Shown here piece after piece: positions 1-11,717 of a stretch of DNA of 64,000 nucleotides. Within the stretch, counting starts at the first letter, position 1. Each line of letters begins with the position of its first letter. A program made the position numbers and the translations under genes. The notes under the pieces are model-generated. The model worked only from the letters and a program-made list of their open reading frames with translations, did no database searches and was not told the DNA's origin. Origin of the DNA: Ischnura elegans (Eukaryota > Arthropoda > Insecta > Odonata > Coenagrionidae); assembly GCF_921293095.1 (NCBI RefSeq), contig NC_060259.1, positions 4,278,001-4,342,000 on the forward strand, written 5' to 3'.

Positions 1-233
1 GCCCAACGCTTGCAATATGTGCACTAAATACATTGTGCTGCAGGCTGACCGTCGAAAAAGGCACACTTTAGGCACAGTGAATCTTCATCTTCCTATATCA
101 GACGCGCGTATTTTATTTTTTTTAGCTTCAGTTGACATGCGTTACATTGTGATACTATGCTACGTTCAAATAGATGTCTGTCTTCACCACTGAGCTTATA
201 TTTTAGTAGCCTCTGTGAATTTAATTTGAGTCT
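1..233. other. Left edge, no gene recognised
   Basis: AT-rich sequence with a T-run near 110-123. I see no reading frame, repeat copy or TIR. It may be the 5' flank or first intron of the piggyBac remnant that follows, because the sequence just before 245 ends in a possible splice acceptor (CTAATCAG). Inference only. Confidence 0.3.
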
Positions 234-813
234 TTGTGTCTAATCAGTTCAGACGCAACCCAACGCTCCCAAAGACGACTAATCGCAGACCCAGCGGCAC
301 CTCTGGAGTTGACTATTGATGCAAGGTTACCCTCAAATGTAACTGAAAATAATCCATGTAAGTGGGGAATGGGTAAGCCAGCTTTCGAGCTCAATTTAAA
401 TTGTAATCCAATTCTTCCTACTCAAGAGGCAATAAAATGCGTAAGTCCACTCGAATTTTTTTCATTTTTCTCGGATGAACTGCTTAAGCACATTTGCATA
501 AACATTGACATATATGCTAACCAGAAAAATGTAAATCTAGCTTTGGAGAAGGAGGAGCGTATGACATGATAAAGACGGGAAATACGACATGTAATGCTAA
601 TGTCATGCTACGATAAATACCCTAATAAACGTATGTGTTGGTCCAAAAAGGTAACAAAACTTAACAAAAAGTACATCCCCACACTCTTGTCGACAAGCAT
701 GCGGTGTAACCGATTTGAAACAATATTTATTAATTTACACTTGAATGCTACCTCATTTGATGATGAAAGTGACCGTCTATTCAAAATTAGGCCATTTTTG
801 ACGAAGAAATACA
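234..813 (+). pseudogene. piggyBac-type transposase remnant (N-terminal third)
   Basis: PiggyBac transposases cut and paste DNA at TTAA sites in the nucleus. The first frame (234-569) ends in a segment like the start of the DDE_Tnp_1_7 domain: SPLEFFSFFSDELLKHI followed by an INIDIYANQ-like stretch. After two adjacent in-frame stops (567-572) the same frame resumes with YPNKRMCWSK, then MRCNRFETIFINLHLN and DRLFKIRPFL, which match the family pattern MSRNRFxxILRxLHF...DRLYKIRP. No catalytic aspartates are present: the homology stops near 805-813, where a MITE-like element begins. The opening TTG codon at 234 is only the frame edge, not a credible start. Two adjacent stops plus truncation make this a dead copy. 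The family call is fairly secure; subfamily is unknown. Confidence 0.75.
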
Positions 814-1243
814 TAGGACGGGCATGTTGGCCCGGGTGGCCAACGTGCCCCGTCGTCGCTGGGCCAACCTGCCCCATCGCCATGTTTACAACAAATTCTA
901 TTCGTTACAAAACTCGTTGAAGCAATTTACATTGTATGCCACACAGAAATTATCCTTAAACTATGATCTTTAATTATAGTACTCAACTATTGGGCCCAAA
1001 TTGATCAAAACGTAAATAACACACATTTAATCTGGAAGTAGAATTTTACTGAAACACGCGCAAATACAATTAATCACTATAACTTGTCAAAAACTGCTCC
1101 GCCAGTCATCATGGTGTTGTGGAGAAAGGGGAAGTGTGCTACCAACCTTCTGATAGATTCCTAGCACGATTCAGTGTCTATTGTATGAATTAGCTCGACT
1201 GGGCCATCCTGCCCCTATGGCCAACGTGCCCCGGTCTCCCCTA
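814..1243. mobile_element. MITE-like element with GGGCA-GTTGGCC ends
   Basis: The left end reads GGACGGGCATGTTGGCCC (816 onward). The reverse complement of the right end reads GGGGAGACCGGGGCACGTTG. Both are bordered by TA, so a Tc1/mariner/pogo-like TA target is possible. The motif GGCCAA(C/G)(C/G)TGCCCC recurs at 838-850, 860-874 and 1201-1232, giving reiterated terminal repeats. The interior is AT-rich and non-coding. The element truncates the piggyBac remnant to its left, so it is younger. Boundaries are approximate. Confidence 0.5.
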
Positions 1244-1267
1244 CGTACAAAATATTAAAATATAGAG

Positions 1268-1989
1268 CAACGTTGCTCTATATTTTCATATTTCCTCCCT
1301 TGATTTTAAACATCATGGAATTTTCTATGTCCTTCCGTAACTGAAATTGAACAAGTACCGTAAAAAAATTGAGTCCATCGTAACCATCGAGAAGCACCTA
1401 TCTCGATTTTTGTTGTGAAGTTGAGTTTTTATTCTACGACGGCCGAATGATCGAAAAATCTCAGTTTCAAGTTATTAAGTCAAAGAAATATGGAAATATT
1501 ATTTATATTAAAGTTATCTTCGCTCACATAGCACACGGGTTTATCATTTCGTTTATTATACTCTTAATTTTCCGTAACGCTCATCCCGACAGACGGCATG
1601 CATCGAGGCTTTTCTTCTAATTTCCTCCGTGGGAATGCAGACGAAAATTTTTCTGGGGTGTTATTGCACAGAGAAATAATGCACCACTTGCAATATTTCC
1701 TTATTTCAGCCATGTTCTCCTTTAAACGCAACGTGGCTCTTCCAAACCAAGGTCTATGTTCCAAACCTGCAGTTACTGGGCTTGGATCTTGGACTCCTAC
1801 TAAACTATGACGTTACGGCCTAAGATTAGTGGGGGCGGTATTTTTTAGCCCGCGAAACTCGGGAGACTTTTGGGAGTCATTTTCTAGTGTATAAACTGAA
1901 TTTTAAGCGGAAAAAAGTATATTGCAGTACTAAGTGTTTACTGTAGTATATCATCATACTGTTTATAAAAAGTATGCAATTTCCCTATT
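1268..1989 (+). repeat. Dispersed repeat R1, copy 1 (722 bp)
   Basis: This segment recurs in the same orientation at 34052-34754 with roughly 95% identity by eye. Both copies begin CAACGTTGCTCTATATTTTC and end GCAATTTCCCTATT, then diverge sharply, so they are two copies of one mobile or duplicated unit. There is no TIR, poly-A tail or target duplication. A GC-rich part near 1800-1865 contains TGACGTTA, where copy 2 has the full CRE palindrome TGACGTCA, followed by a G-rich box. Reading frames on both strands are short and not conserved. Class unknown; an LTR-like or promoter-bearing fragment is possible but unsupported. Confidence 0.75.
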
Positions 1990-2200
1990 GTCGACTGCTG
2001 TGCTGAGTTCAGTAGGAAGGATGAACCAGATGAACCTCCTGACTTAGGCGAGGGGTTGGCGGAGAAAGGGGGGCTTGCGGCGGAATAACATGGTCTCGGA
2101 GCTGCAAAGACAGTGCAGCGACAACCGACTTCTCCCGAGAGTAACCGAACGTGTCCGAATGGCGGGTCCCCGAGAATAGCCGATCGTTCCCGAGTGCCGG

Positions 2201-3250
2201 GTCTACACTAGTAACTTAAGTGACTACTTAAGTTGGCTCTGTATTTAAGTTGGTAGTGTAGGTGTCACCAGCTTCATTTAAGTACACCTCCACTTAAGTC
2301 ATCTTAGAACCCAACTTAAATTGCGTAGGCAACTGTTTCCGAACGGTTGAAGCTCTTCAAGTGTTGTAAATGGCAAATAATACCCATCTCACTTCTGAAT
2401 CATCCCGTTGATTATGTTCTAAGTTGTGCTGTATTCTATGATGTGGTTATTGAGCGTTCTATTTCGTTAGTTAATTTCAAGTGTTAGGGTTATTAATTCG
2501 ACGAATTTATTTTGTAGTGTTTCCCATCTTATTGTTGGTTTTATTTCCGTGAAAACTAATTGCTATGCCTGTTGCTCACGGTGAATTTCGATTTATAAAA
2601 CTTAGAAACGTTTTAAGGAATATTAAGACTGACAATGAGACGACGGCAGAGGATCCGGTAAAGCAGTTCATTTTCCATGGTGTTATAATCGAAAATAATG
2701 TAAACGAATGCACTCACAATCAGTAACTTCCCACACACTGTTATTGAAACTATTGCATAGGGCTTTAATTTTAGTCCTAGGCATGCCGATGGAGATAAGA
2801 TGTGGCGATTTCATTGAACTTGGGAGGAATTAATGGTTGAAATTAACATCAATGGTTTTATTAAAGCAGTGGAATTTGACTAGCAATAAGTGTTTTTGTT
2901 TACGTTATGAATATGTCATTCCACGAAGTCACGCTTAGTAATTCTAAATTCCTCTGGCTCCATCGCCTCTCGCCATATAGCGTTCCCTCAGGAACTGAAA
3001 TCGGTCTTTCCTTTTAATATTCTAAATCCAAAATGGTTAATTCACGGAGTTTGGAAGTTTATTTCAAATAACAGTCGCTTTGGATCAAAGAATCATCAAA
3101 GCTCTCCTAGACCTTCATCTGTCAACATAACTGTTTCTCGATATAGACAATCACGGTGCTGAAGTCGACTTAAAGCTCAAATGTAGCTACCGCACCACAT
3201 TTAAGATTATATTTAAGTGAAGTCACTTAAGTTAAGTCTGTAGTGTAGAC
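2201..3250. mobile_element. 1,050-bp DNA transposon with GTCTACACTA TIRs
   Basis: The left end is GTCTACACTAGTAACTTAAG. The reverse complement of the right end is GTCTACACTACAGACTTAAC. Inside both ends the octamer ACTTAAGT and close variants are repeated (2213-2310 and 3205-3235), as expected for subterminal transposase-binding sites. I see no clear target duplication (flanks GTGCCGG and AAGGCAG). The flanking GC-rich sequence (1990-2200 and 3251-3340) looks like one locus split by the insertion. A 53-codon frame at 2565-2726 (starts MPVAHGEFRFIKLRN) could be the first exon of a lost gene, but I do not recognise it. Superfamily unassigned; PIF/Harbinger-like ends are one possibility. Confidence 0.65.
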
Positions 3251-3363
3251 AAGGCAGAGGTTCACGAGTCTGCCGTAAACTGCACAACAAGAGGTTTCTC
3301 ATGTCCGCCGCTATAGTTGTTTTCGCTCCGCGCGCATTGAAATCAGCTTAAAAAATCGCCACT

Positions 3364-4050
3364 AGTGATGGGTCGATCATGAACGATTCGATCAAAAAGA
3401 TTGAATCACTAGGTGAATCAAATGACTCATGATTCATTTCGTTAAACAAGTCGATCATCAATCATCAATCACTCCGACTTCCGGTTTCATATCAATCATC
3501 CCGGTTTCCGGTTTATTTCAAAATTTGCAACGATCGATGCTTGATCTCTTTTCGACAGGGCAGAAATAGTTGTAAGAAAATTAAATGCTATGTTATGAAG
3601 AACTGAATACTTGTGTAATCTTTTTCTTATTTGCTTTCCAGCAGTTATCAGTATTAATAACACAAATACACGTAAAAGGAAAATATTAATATGACTCTTG
3701 TAGGAGAACGTTAAGAAGTAGAAGTTAAAGCTGTTAACATTTTATTGTGCCGTTCATAAAATTATCCTGCAGATCAGATATAAGCATAGTGTGTGGTGTA
3801 TTTTGTGTTATATTTTGACATAAATAGTTAGAAATTATTCTATTAGTGTTAAGAAACTGTAGCAGTTTTGCCTTCCCAAATATTTTCATGACTACTTCCT
3901 TCATTTTTGCAATCTAATTTACTCTTCTAAGAATTCACAATCAAAATAGTATATGAAATGATAATATGGACAGCAATCAGCGTTACCAATGCTCTTCGCA
4001 GATGAGGTAGTATTTATTCGATTATTCAAAGTGATTTATTACATCCATTG
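3364..4050. other. hAT-like terminal motif, then AT-rich DNA
   Basis: At 3363-3378 the sequence CTAGTGATGGGTCGAT resembles a hAT end (TAGTGATGGG). It is followed by many short GAATCA/TGATTC words up to about 3480, typical of hAT subterminal repeats. A similar word cluster sits at 16960-17115. I cannot find the matching right end, so this is a fragment at most. The rest, to 4050, is AT-rich and shows nothing I can name. Confidence 0.35.
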
Positions 4051-4054
4051 ATTG

Positions 4055-4445
4055 ACCCAGATAGCATGCTAAACTTGCAGCAAGCTTGCTGCAAGCTTGT
4101 CACGACAAAGTTGCAAGTTTGCAGCAAGCTTGTCATGACAAGCCTGCAAGCTTGCGGCAAGCTTGAATCAAACCTCCTAGTTACGCTTTTTCAAACTTGC
4201 AGCAAACTTGTCGCAACAAACTTGCAACAAACCTGTCGCATCAAACTTGCAGCAAACTTGTCGCATCAAACTTGCAGCAAACTTGTCACATCAACCTTGT
4301 CGCATCAAACTTGCAGCATCAAACTTGCAGCAAACTTGTCGCATCAAACTTACCGCAAACTTGTCCCATGAAACTTGCAGCAAACTTGTTGCCTCAAACT
4401 TGTCGTATCAAACTTGCAGCATATTGTCACATCAAACTTGTTAAT
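4055..4445 (+). repeat. Minisatellite of AACTTGCAGCA words behind a CCCAGATAGCA head
   Basis: From about 4195 to 4400 a 25-26-bp unit (AAACTTGCAGCAAACTTGTC then GCATC) repeats about eight times with few changes. A more diverged block with inverted words (GCAAGCTTGC) lies at 4069-4170. The block starts with ACCCAGATAGCATGC at 4055-4069, which matches the terminal core of the CCCAG...GCACA elements found further right, so the array is best read as the subterminal region of a truncated member. The overlapping cysteine-rich reading frames here in three frames are a by-product of the repeat, not genes. Confidence 0.85.
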
Positions 4446-4650
4446 GTTTTGATAAAATAAAAAAAAACAAGGATGCAAATTGGCTTTGAGGATGTAAAAT
4501 TAAAAACTCATTTTCTTGAATTCCTGTTTATTTACACATATAATTACATATTTAGAGATTTATTTACATATCTTCATCAGCCTGAACCTCGGCGTGTTTG
4601 TTCATCCTGCCAATCCTTGAAGAGAAAATAGTTATAATTTTCTCCACCTT

Positions 4651-6237
4651 CTGCACAGAGATGGATGTCTTATTTTTGCAAGTGTTTATACATTTATGAT
4701 TAACTTTACCGTGCATTATTAGCAACGATCTTTGTTGTGAAGTGATTGTGTGAAGAGAGTTTAGTGTTACATAGATGCAGACCGGAGAGAGGTGGATATA
4801 TTATTGTGTTATAATGCAATGTAAGGTGTTTCATGATAGTTATTAATAAATTTTTTGCTCTTCCAATGAATAAATGTGTTCATGATATCATTCTGCTTTC
4901 ATTTGTGTGTCTTTGGCATTTAATTTCAGTGCCGGTAGTTAAGTTGGTGTATTTGTTTTGAATTTTGAGAAAGTGTAGCCATGGATATTCCAGAAGCCCA
5001 CGGAGGAAGTCATCACAAAAACAATAATATAATATGACTCGCTTGCAATAGTGCAAGCTTGGCGGTTGGCATATAATATACTTATTCATAAAACCATTTA
5101 AATATTAATTTAGCCGTCGTGAGAACGGCACGACAGTAGAGTTTTGTGTAAATATCGTTGACGAAATCACGTAACTTTTCACGCTCGTTTCATTTCGTAA
5201 CCTGCGGGAAAATCATAATGTAGTCGTTCTCGGCTGACTTTTTCTTCTAGTTGAAATTAATGTGCATTGTAAATTACGAAATGCTGAGTGCCTTCAGCTT
5301 TCATAATAATAGAAATACGAATAATAATAGAAATACGTAGAAATAATTATATTTGGCTAAGCGGCTTTTATATCAATTCAATAGTTTCGATCGATGCAGC
5401 AGTTTATGTCACGATTGATAATCATGTAGGCCATGTAAATCTAATGAAGAGAAAATGTTAGTAAACTACCAACACATTAAACCAATGCTATCACATTGTC
5501 GTTCTAATTCCCGAGAACTTTACACTCAGCGCTCCTTATGCTTTTGCCTGTTTGATGCAAAAATTTTGATGACCAACTGTTTCTGTGCAGAGATTGTTCC
5601 TTCTTGCACTGCGAGAGAATATCGCAATAACATGTGCATACGATAAGTGTATATTATTTCGGGAATATCTTCAACAAAGTTAATCAGAAGGTGGAGAAAA
5701 TTATGTTTGAAAGTTACGTCATTTCGTCAACGATATTTACACAAAACTCTACTGTCGTGCCGTTCTCACGACGGCTAAATTAATATTTAAATGGTTTTAT
5801 GAATAAGTATATTATATGCCAACCGCCAAGCTTGCACTATTGCAAGCGAGTCATATTATATTATTGTTTTTGTGATGACTTCCTCCGTGGGCTTCTGGAA
5901 TATCCATGGCTACACTTTCTCAAAATTCAAAACAAATACACCAACTTAACTACCGGCACTGAAATTAAATGCCAAAGACACACAAATGAAAGCAGAATGA
6001 TATCATGAACACATTTATTCATTGGAAGAGCAAAAAATTTATTAATAACTATCATGAAACACCTTACATTGCATTATAACACAATAATATATCCACCTCT
6101 CTCCGGTCTGCATCTATGTAACACTAAACTCTCTTCACACAATCACTTCACAACAAAGATCGTTGCTAATAATGCACGGTAAAGTTAATCATAAATGTAT
6201 AAACACTTGCAAAAATAAGACATCCATCTCTGTGCAG
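4651..6237. repeat. 1.6-kb inverted repeat (532-bp arms, 523-bp loop)
   Basis: Bases 4651-5182 are the reverse complement of 5706-6237. Identity is so high that both arms encode the same 69-residue chance frame (MNKYIICQPPS...). The loop, 5183-5705, is AT-rich with no gene. An 18-mer next to the left outer boundary (4634-4651) recurs inverted at the inner edge of the right arm (5687-5704), a signature of template switching or snap-back copying. It could be a foldback transposon, a recent inverted duplication or an assembly artefact; no target duplication is visible at the outer ends. Confidence 0.85.
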
Positions 6238-6690
6238 TGGATACATTGGCATTGGTAATGATTTCAACGCATCAATTTGTACCGTCACTACAAGTCTCTC
6301 GCAACATCAATAATAATCACTGTTTTCGGGGTTTTTCTTCTCACTAGTAATGACTTCATGCAAAATAAGATTTCACGTGATATAAAATGATTGAAAGTAA
6401 CATTTATCTTCTCCAAATAATGAAATCAACTAGTTAACGCGATCGATAGTTCACTCCGAAACATATATGTTTAGACACGAAATTTGTCACTCATGCCCAC
6501 TACTTTGTTAAGAATACAATAATTGAAGGCTTCAAACAATTTACGCAGCATTCCCGACCTCATTAAAGAAAATAATTACGCAAAACAACAAAAATAGTCA
6601 ACACTTTTCTTGTTTACCACTCAATCGCTAGCCGTGTCAAGAAAGACTGATGGGATAGAACAAAAGATTAGCGACACGCGCCACTTGGTT
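6238..6690. other. AT-rich spacer, nothing recognised
   Basis: About 450 bases of AT-rich sequence with no reading frame above background and no repeat shared elsewhere in the window. Confidence 0.4.
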
Positions 6691-6992
6691 CACGGCGGTT
6701 CATAGGAATTCCCATGGCCCTATGGGAATTCCCTATGTATTTTGATGGTAGCTAGCTGAAGCGCGGGGTTCGAGGGCGCGCTTCGCGAAGCTACCGTGGT
6801 AGCTAGTTTGAAGCTACGGAAGTAGCTTCAAATCCCATAGAGAATAAGGGTTGGAGCCTAATAAGCTACCGGTAGCTTCTGCAAGCTCCCTTCGCTGGAG
6901 CTTCAGCGTTAGAGAATACAAGTGGGAGCAAGTAGCTTAATTAAGCATCTTTCCACCAGAAAGCTACCGCGCTTCGAGTTAGAGAATAGACC
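6691..6992. repeat. Palindrome-rich block built on AGCTAC/GTAGCT
   Basis: The hexamer AGCTAC or its complement GTAGCT occurs about ten times in both orientations between 6750 and 6970, mostly inside AAGCTACCG or GTAGCTTC contexts. The block opens with a perfect hairpin (GGGAATTCC and GGAATTCCC around 6705-6735) and ends TTAGAGAATAGACCCCC. The phrase AGAGAATA occurs three times. This looks like a small non-autonomous element rich in inverted words, but I could not fix its left end or a target duplication. Confidence 0.5.
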
Positions 6993-8583
6993 CCCAGAAC
7001 TCTTCCACTGCGCTATTCAGACTTCAATTGATGAGGATTGTAATTCTGATAATTTATCTTAATAGTAACATGAGCTGCTGTCATATGCTTCCCAATTGAA
7101 AGATTTTTCAACAAATAATCACTTCCTCAGTATTTCAGTCTTTTATTCGTTTATGTCTTTATAGCTTGAATACGGAGGCTTTCACATACTTTACGTTTCC
7201 GCTGGTTAGTAAAGGAATATTATGATGTTGCTGCTCGAGTCGCCTGCGGCTTCGGTATCATGGTATCGTCCTTATAAGTTATTATTATTTGTTATTATGT
7301 TTCTAACTCGGTATTTGTATTTCTAATGAACAAGTTTATACATTCATTTCAAACAGAAATTCTGTTAAGATTTGCTTACGTCCTACTTTCTCGACTTGAA
7401 AGGTTTTATGAAATGAGCTGCAGTTCCACCGATTTCAATCCTGCCCTAAACATAAAACGTATTGCCAACGAACACATTTCCTAATACCATATAAACTACT
7501 TAATACATGTAGAGAAGTTAATTAATGATGCTAAGTAAGTATCATAATTATCCCTAATTCATCAGAGCATTATTTAAAAGATTGCAGGATAATATATACA
7601 TAATAACTTAATCATCAACGATATAGCAGCTTAGAATTATTATATGCATTCACACTTATTTAGCAGCGCAACATATTATCAAACAATACCTGTTGAAATC
7701 CGAAAATCATTGAAAAAGAGACTTTTAGCAGGAATTAAGCTTTCCTCGTCATATCTTGAATACGTGGAAAGGAATACCTCTTTACCGGTTGACGGACGTC
7801 AGAGAACTCTGTTGTTATTTATGCAACGATTAAAGCCCATTAGTTTCACTAATTTCATATTTTTCGCGTTTGCTCAGATATTTATATGATGAAACATTTG
7901 GAATATCAAAGCTTCCTCATATCTTATGTCATAGATATAGTATTTAAAAAATCAACTCGAGTCAATAAATGTAAACAAAAGTCCACCATGTTCACAGTGA
8001 GCCACTCGTGATTTCCAGCTCTCTGAAAAGAACTAAGATCACTCAAAAAGAGCCAAGCTACAAACTTTTCAAAATCTCTCCGAGGAATTACCCTCGATCT
8101 TTTCTCCTGCATAAAATGCTACAATGTGTTTGGGGGAATATCATGAACATTAATTCACTTAAATGGAAGCGATCAATTCTCGAGACTGAAAAGGATTAAA
8201 AAAACCTCACCCACACAATGACCCGTTCTCCATACATTGAACCATGAAGACAAGTGTTGGATTGCTGCACACACCCTAAAACCATACATTTTCCGGGCAC
8301 AATCTTTGTGGTGCAAAAGTGGCGCCGCTCGATTTGTTGCAAGACTTTTGCAAATGATAGTACATTGAGAAATTATTAACTGATATTCCAAAATGAATAA
8401 GCAATCAAATTTAATATTTAAGATGTCCATTGTACCCCCACATTCTCATAATGGCTGTATATGATTCAACTTCCATGGAACATTATAGATTAGTGTATAC
8501 CTAACGTAAGAGGGAATGGAAAATATGAAGAAAATGTCTGATGATGATCGAATTAATGTGGCAGAGAAATGAGAAGCAACAAC
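6993..8583. other. AT-rich interval downstream of the DUF4806-like gene
   Basis: Short frames exist (for example 7644-7889 plus strand and 8173-8430 minus strand), but none shows a motif I recognise or codon use unlike background. The right part probably belongs to the 3' side of element K, whose gene ends at 8584. I could not find K's terminal repeat here. Confidence 0.3.
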
Positions 8584-10728
8584 TTACTTTCTCATTTTCC
8601 TCACTTTAGCCTGGTTCAGCCAATCACTTAAACAACCCTTCAGCGACACATCCGACGCCTCAGGGTAGATCCTTCTGCATACACCTATGAAAGAATAAAA
8701 AACATACCTAATGTCACTTAATGTAATATGTTAAAAGTTCATTTCAATGATCAATTATTATAATAATCTTAGAATATCTTATTGAATGCACTCACGAAAA
8801 ATAACAGGACACACAGATGTGCTGTAAAAAGATTTCTTTGCTGAATTCTTCAGTGGTTTGCCCGTAAGAGAGTACAATTCTGCCACATCATCACTTATGA
8901 GACGACGCAGTATATTTTGAAGCAGTGCTCTTTCATTTTTCCCACCAACTGCTACCAAACATTGCATCTAGAGATAAAAAAGACCAGATCAATGAAGAGT
9001 TTACATGTAATACAAGAATTAAAAAAATCATGTTCACAGCCAGAAGAAAAATTCACTAAAAAATTCACATAATTGTCATGGTCAGTATGCACATGTAGTA
9101 CGTGTACACAAGTGCGTATGAAATAACAGAAATCCATGTATACCGTAATTGTATAACATTTCATTGGACATTAATGCATACACACTTCAAAATTATGCTG
9201 TACTCGAGTATTTTTGTACTTTGAATTGCAAACAACCACGAGTGTTTGGCGAGCTCAAGATTTACATAGATTTTGTACTTTCTTACAAATACATCAGCTA
9301 AGATAACTAAAACTTAATTTTTCTTTCATTTAAAAAAATCATACACTGTATAAATCAGGATGGTAGCACCCAAATTATCATTCTTCACTTACCAACTTTG
9401 CCTCAACTGAGGGATCTTCACTTATTTTGCGGCAGAGTTCAATCAAATCATCATCAGCTGTTAAAGGCAATTGAAAGAAATTCATTTCTTCCACATCAGC
9501 ATCCAGTCCCTTTGCCTCACGTGCCAATAGACTATCTATTTTGCTTTCCAAACGAGAAAAGCCAGATGCCATCTCCCCCATCCACATCAGTAACTGGCTA
9601 TTTTGCAGCTTTAATTTACTGCAGCCTGTAAATATAAAATTGTTATAAATACACTAATACCAACTGATTTGCTTATATTACACAACCTTAGCACGCTTGG
9701 TACTTAATCATTATAATTCCTGCATAAATGCTCATCAAACCAGTGCTAACCATAGATTTTAATGAACCACTGATTTTTCTGTCAACAAATATGAGTAATT
9801 GCTTACTTTACAAAGCAAAAATTTTAAGGATTGCAATCTTACTGCATAGAAACAGCTTAGAAATGTGTTACTATGTCCTTAAGTGCAACATGTCTGTTAA
9901 AAATGTACTCTAAGAACTGAACATTACCCGAGCACTCTGAAGTTTTTACATGACATGCATCAGCACAATTCTCTGATGCATGTCTAATTCTCCTGGATGT
10001 AGACCCTGGTGGCATAGGATAAGGCTCCACCACAAATGTGCCTTGAGAGCCAACCTCTCTAGCCTTTCCTCTGGCATTCCCTCTCTCTTTTATGGCTGGC
10101 TCATCATCACTCTCCTCCCCAGGCAAGTAGACAGTCTTCACTTTCTTTTTCCTCTTTCCCATCAACTCCTCGTCCGAATCCAAATTTGATGTTTCCTCTG
10201 CTCTCCTCAACTTAAGGCGAGCTTGAGAATATGTTTCTGAAAGATTTTAAATAACATAAGTATCAAAGTTTAGGCTAAAATTTGGAGTTGGTACTAAGGT
10301 TAAAACCGTATAATATCTAGGATTACACATTCCATTCTCTTAAAACGAAGATATGGCGAAATGCAAGGATGATGGGATAGAAATCAATGTTCCTATAGAT
10401 AAGTGAGTGATAAGTGATAGATCTATAAGACATTTAAGTATTTACATGCCATCAATCAAATTTATGAACGTCAAAGGACACAGGACACACAACACAAATC
10501 AGTGAAATTTACTGGAAATGACTCACCATACTCTGCCAGCACTGCTACTTGGCAAAAATGCCAGTCTTCTTCAGGAGCTGCATGTGTCCTCAACAGTCTG
10601 TCCCGCACTTCGTCCACCTTACTGTTGGGATAGTGACACCACTTCCTTGTGCTATCCAACCACTGCAGAGAGATGATGCCAGGGGCATCATCCTCATCAA
10701 CAAACTTCACAATTGCAAAGTTTTTCAT
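8584..10728 (-). CDS. DUF4806-like protein, five exons, intact
   Basis: Five exons on the minus strand with canonical GT-AG borders: 10728-10527, 10236-9928, 9625-9393, 8967-8796, 8684-8584. They total 1,017 nt, 338 residues, with phases that agree at every junction and no internal stop. Start: ATG at 10728, just inside an acceptor-like TACGAAAAG complement, so a 5' untranslated exon is possible. Order: an N-terminal module (MKNFAIVKFVDEDDAPG, ...LQWLDSTRKWCHYPNS, ...WHFCQVAVLAEY), a basic/acidic linker with KRKKKVK, a short helical segment, then a DUF4806-like domain (FQLPLTADDDLIELCRKI, RALLQNILRRLISDDVAELY, SLTGKPLKNSAKKSF, VIFRVCRRIYPEAS, DWLNQAKVRKMRK). Function of DUF4806 proteins is not established; in arthropods they often occur near transposases. 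Part of exon 2 is duplicated at 12966-13342. The intact frame beside a wrecked transposase is notable. Confidence 0.8.
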
Positions 10729-11167
10729 CCTACGAAAAGAAATAATTATTACATTACCAGACCTATTAGTGTAAGTCAGCAGTGGTATATAAGGAGGTAA
10801 ATATAAAACATCTTCTCTTTTCAGAGCCAGACTGACCCAAGCACATACTCCCAAGTATTGTTTCATTCTAAATTTGGGTCAGTCCCAGTAAGCATTGATT
10901 TTAAAAGTTTATGCACCTTCTGGATCAGAGCCTCAAGATATAGGTAAACTACATATTACACACAGCCAACAGCCTCCACACAAGTTAAAGAATCATGTGT
11001 AAAATCAACGAAAAAAGTTAATACATTTACAGTGAAAATATGCTGTGCAAATGGATCAATGACACATTACTAAGGGGCCACGGCTTAAACTGAATGGATT
11101 GAAAAACTAGAAAGAACACCATTTTCAAACAAGCAAACTTTTTATTTGATTGCACTAAGCATGTACA

Positions 11168-11717
11168 TCACCCATGATGCAGCATTGGAAATGCTACATT
11201 CTTCCCCTGAAGTGGTAGCAACACAATTTTCCCAGCAACATGAGACACAACATGCTTTTTAAGGTTAGACAGTTCACTGACGACAAAGATACCAAGCAAA
11301 GCACTATCGACTAAAGGTTCACCATAAAAAGATTGCTTTTTAAGGAACTCCTGGCAAATGAACACCATGCACTTTTCTTCAATGGAAAAAACAATATTTT
11401 TAACAACTACAATACTCCCATTGCTTAACACAGCACAGGAATTTGGGGGAGAGCACCTTATTTCAAACGTAGGGAATGTTGCTTTATAAAACTGCTGATT
11501 ATTATCACAACCAGGTAGAAGTGGGCCACTATAATGCTGCATTGAGAACACAGGAACACAAGATTTGGGACCTGATTTTAAAACACTTTCAAGCCAGTAA
11601 GAAGATGATGAGAGCTCATGCACTCTTTTCACTAGCTGCTGGAGGGGTTTATCACCCTTTCTGAGAGATTTCTTCAAGAATTGAAGAAAATTTTCGAAAG
11701 GAAAAGCACTACAATTG
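11168..11717 (-). pseudogene. C-terminal exon of the K transposase
   Basis: The frame reads NCSAFPFENFLQFLKKSLRK, then KPLQQLVKRVHE, a HYSGPL motif, and a long beta-rich tail ending FPMLHHG and a stop at 11168. This fits the C-terminal region of the animal transposase family whose core lies at 23475-24638: (S)AFxFENxLxxLKKxxRKPxxPLQQxxxR. The open frame runs on to 11752, but residues upstream of 11718 belong to the inserted element J. The 9 bases 11709-11717 (CTACAATTG) are J's target duplication and encode part of DNC, which is repeated at 23110-23118. No internal stop is seen in this exon. Confidence 0.7.

Noticed and set aside
4195-4400. CRISPR-like array
   Set aside because: Units are contiguous with no unique spacers, and the context is eukaryotic. 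It is a minisatellite.
4048-4460. Three overlapping cysteine-rich proteins
   Set aside because: All three frames are open because the 25-26-bp repeat lacks stops. The residues simply follow the repeat.
4880-6008. 69-residue protein present twice (4880-5089 minus, 5799-6008 plus)
   Set aside because: It is duplicated only because it lies in the arms of the inverted repeat; no motif and no codon signal.
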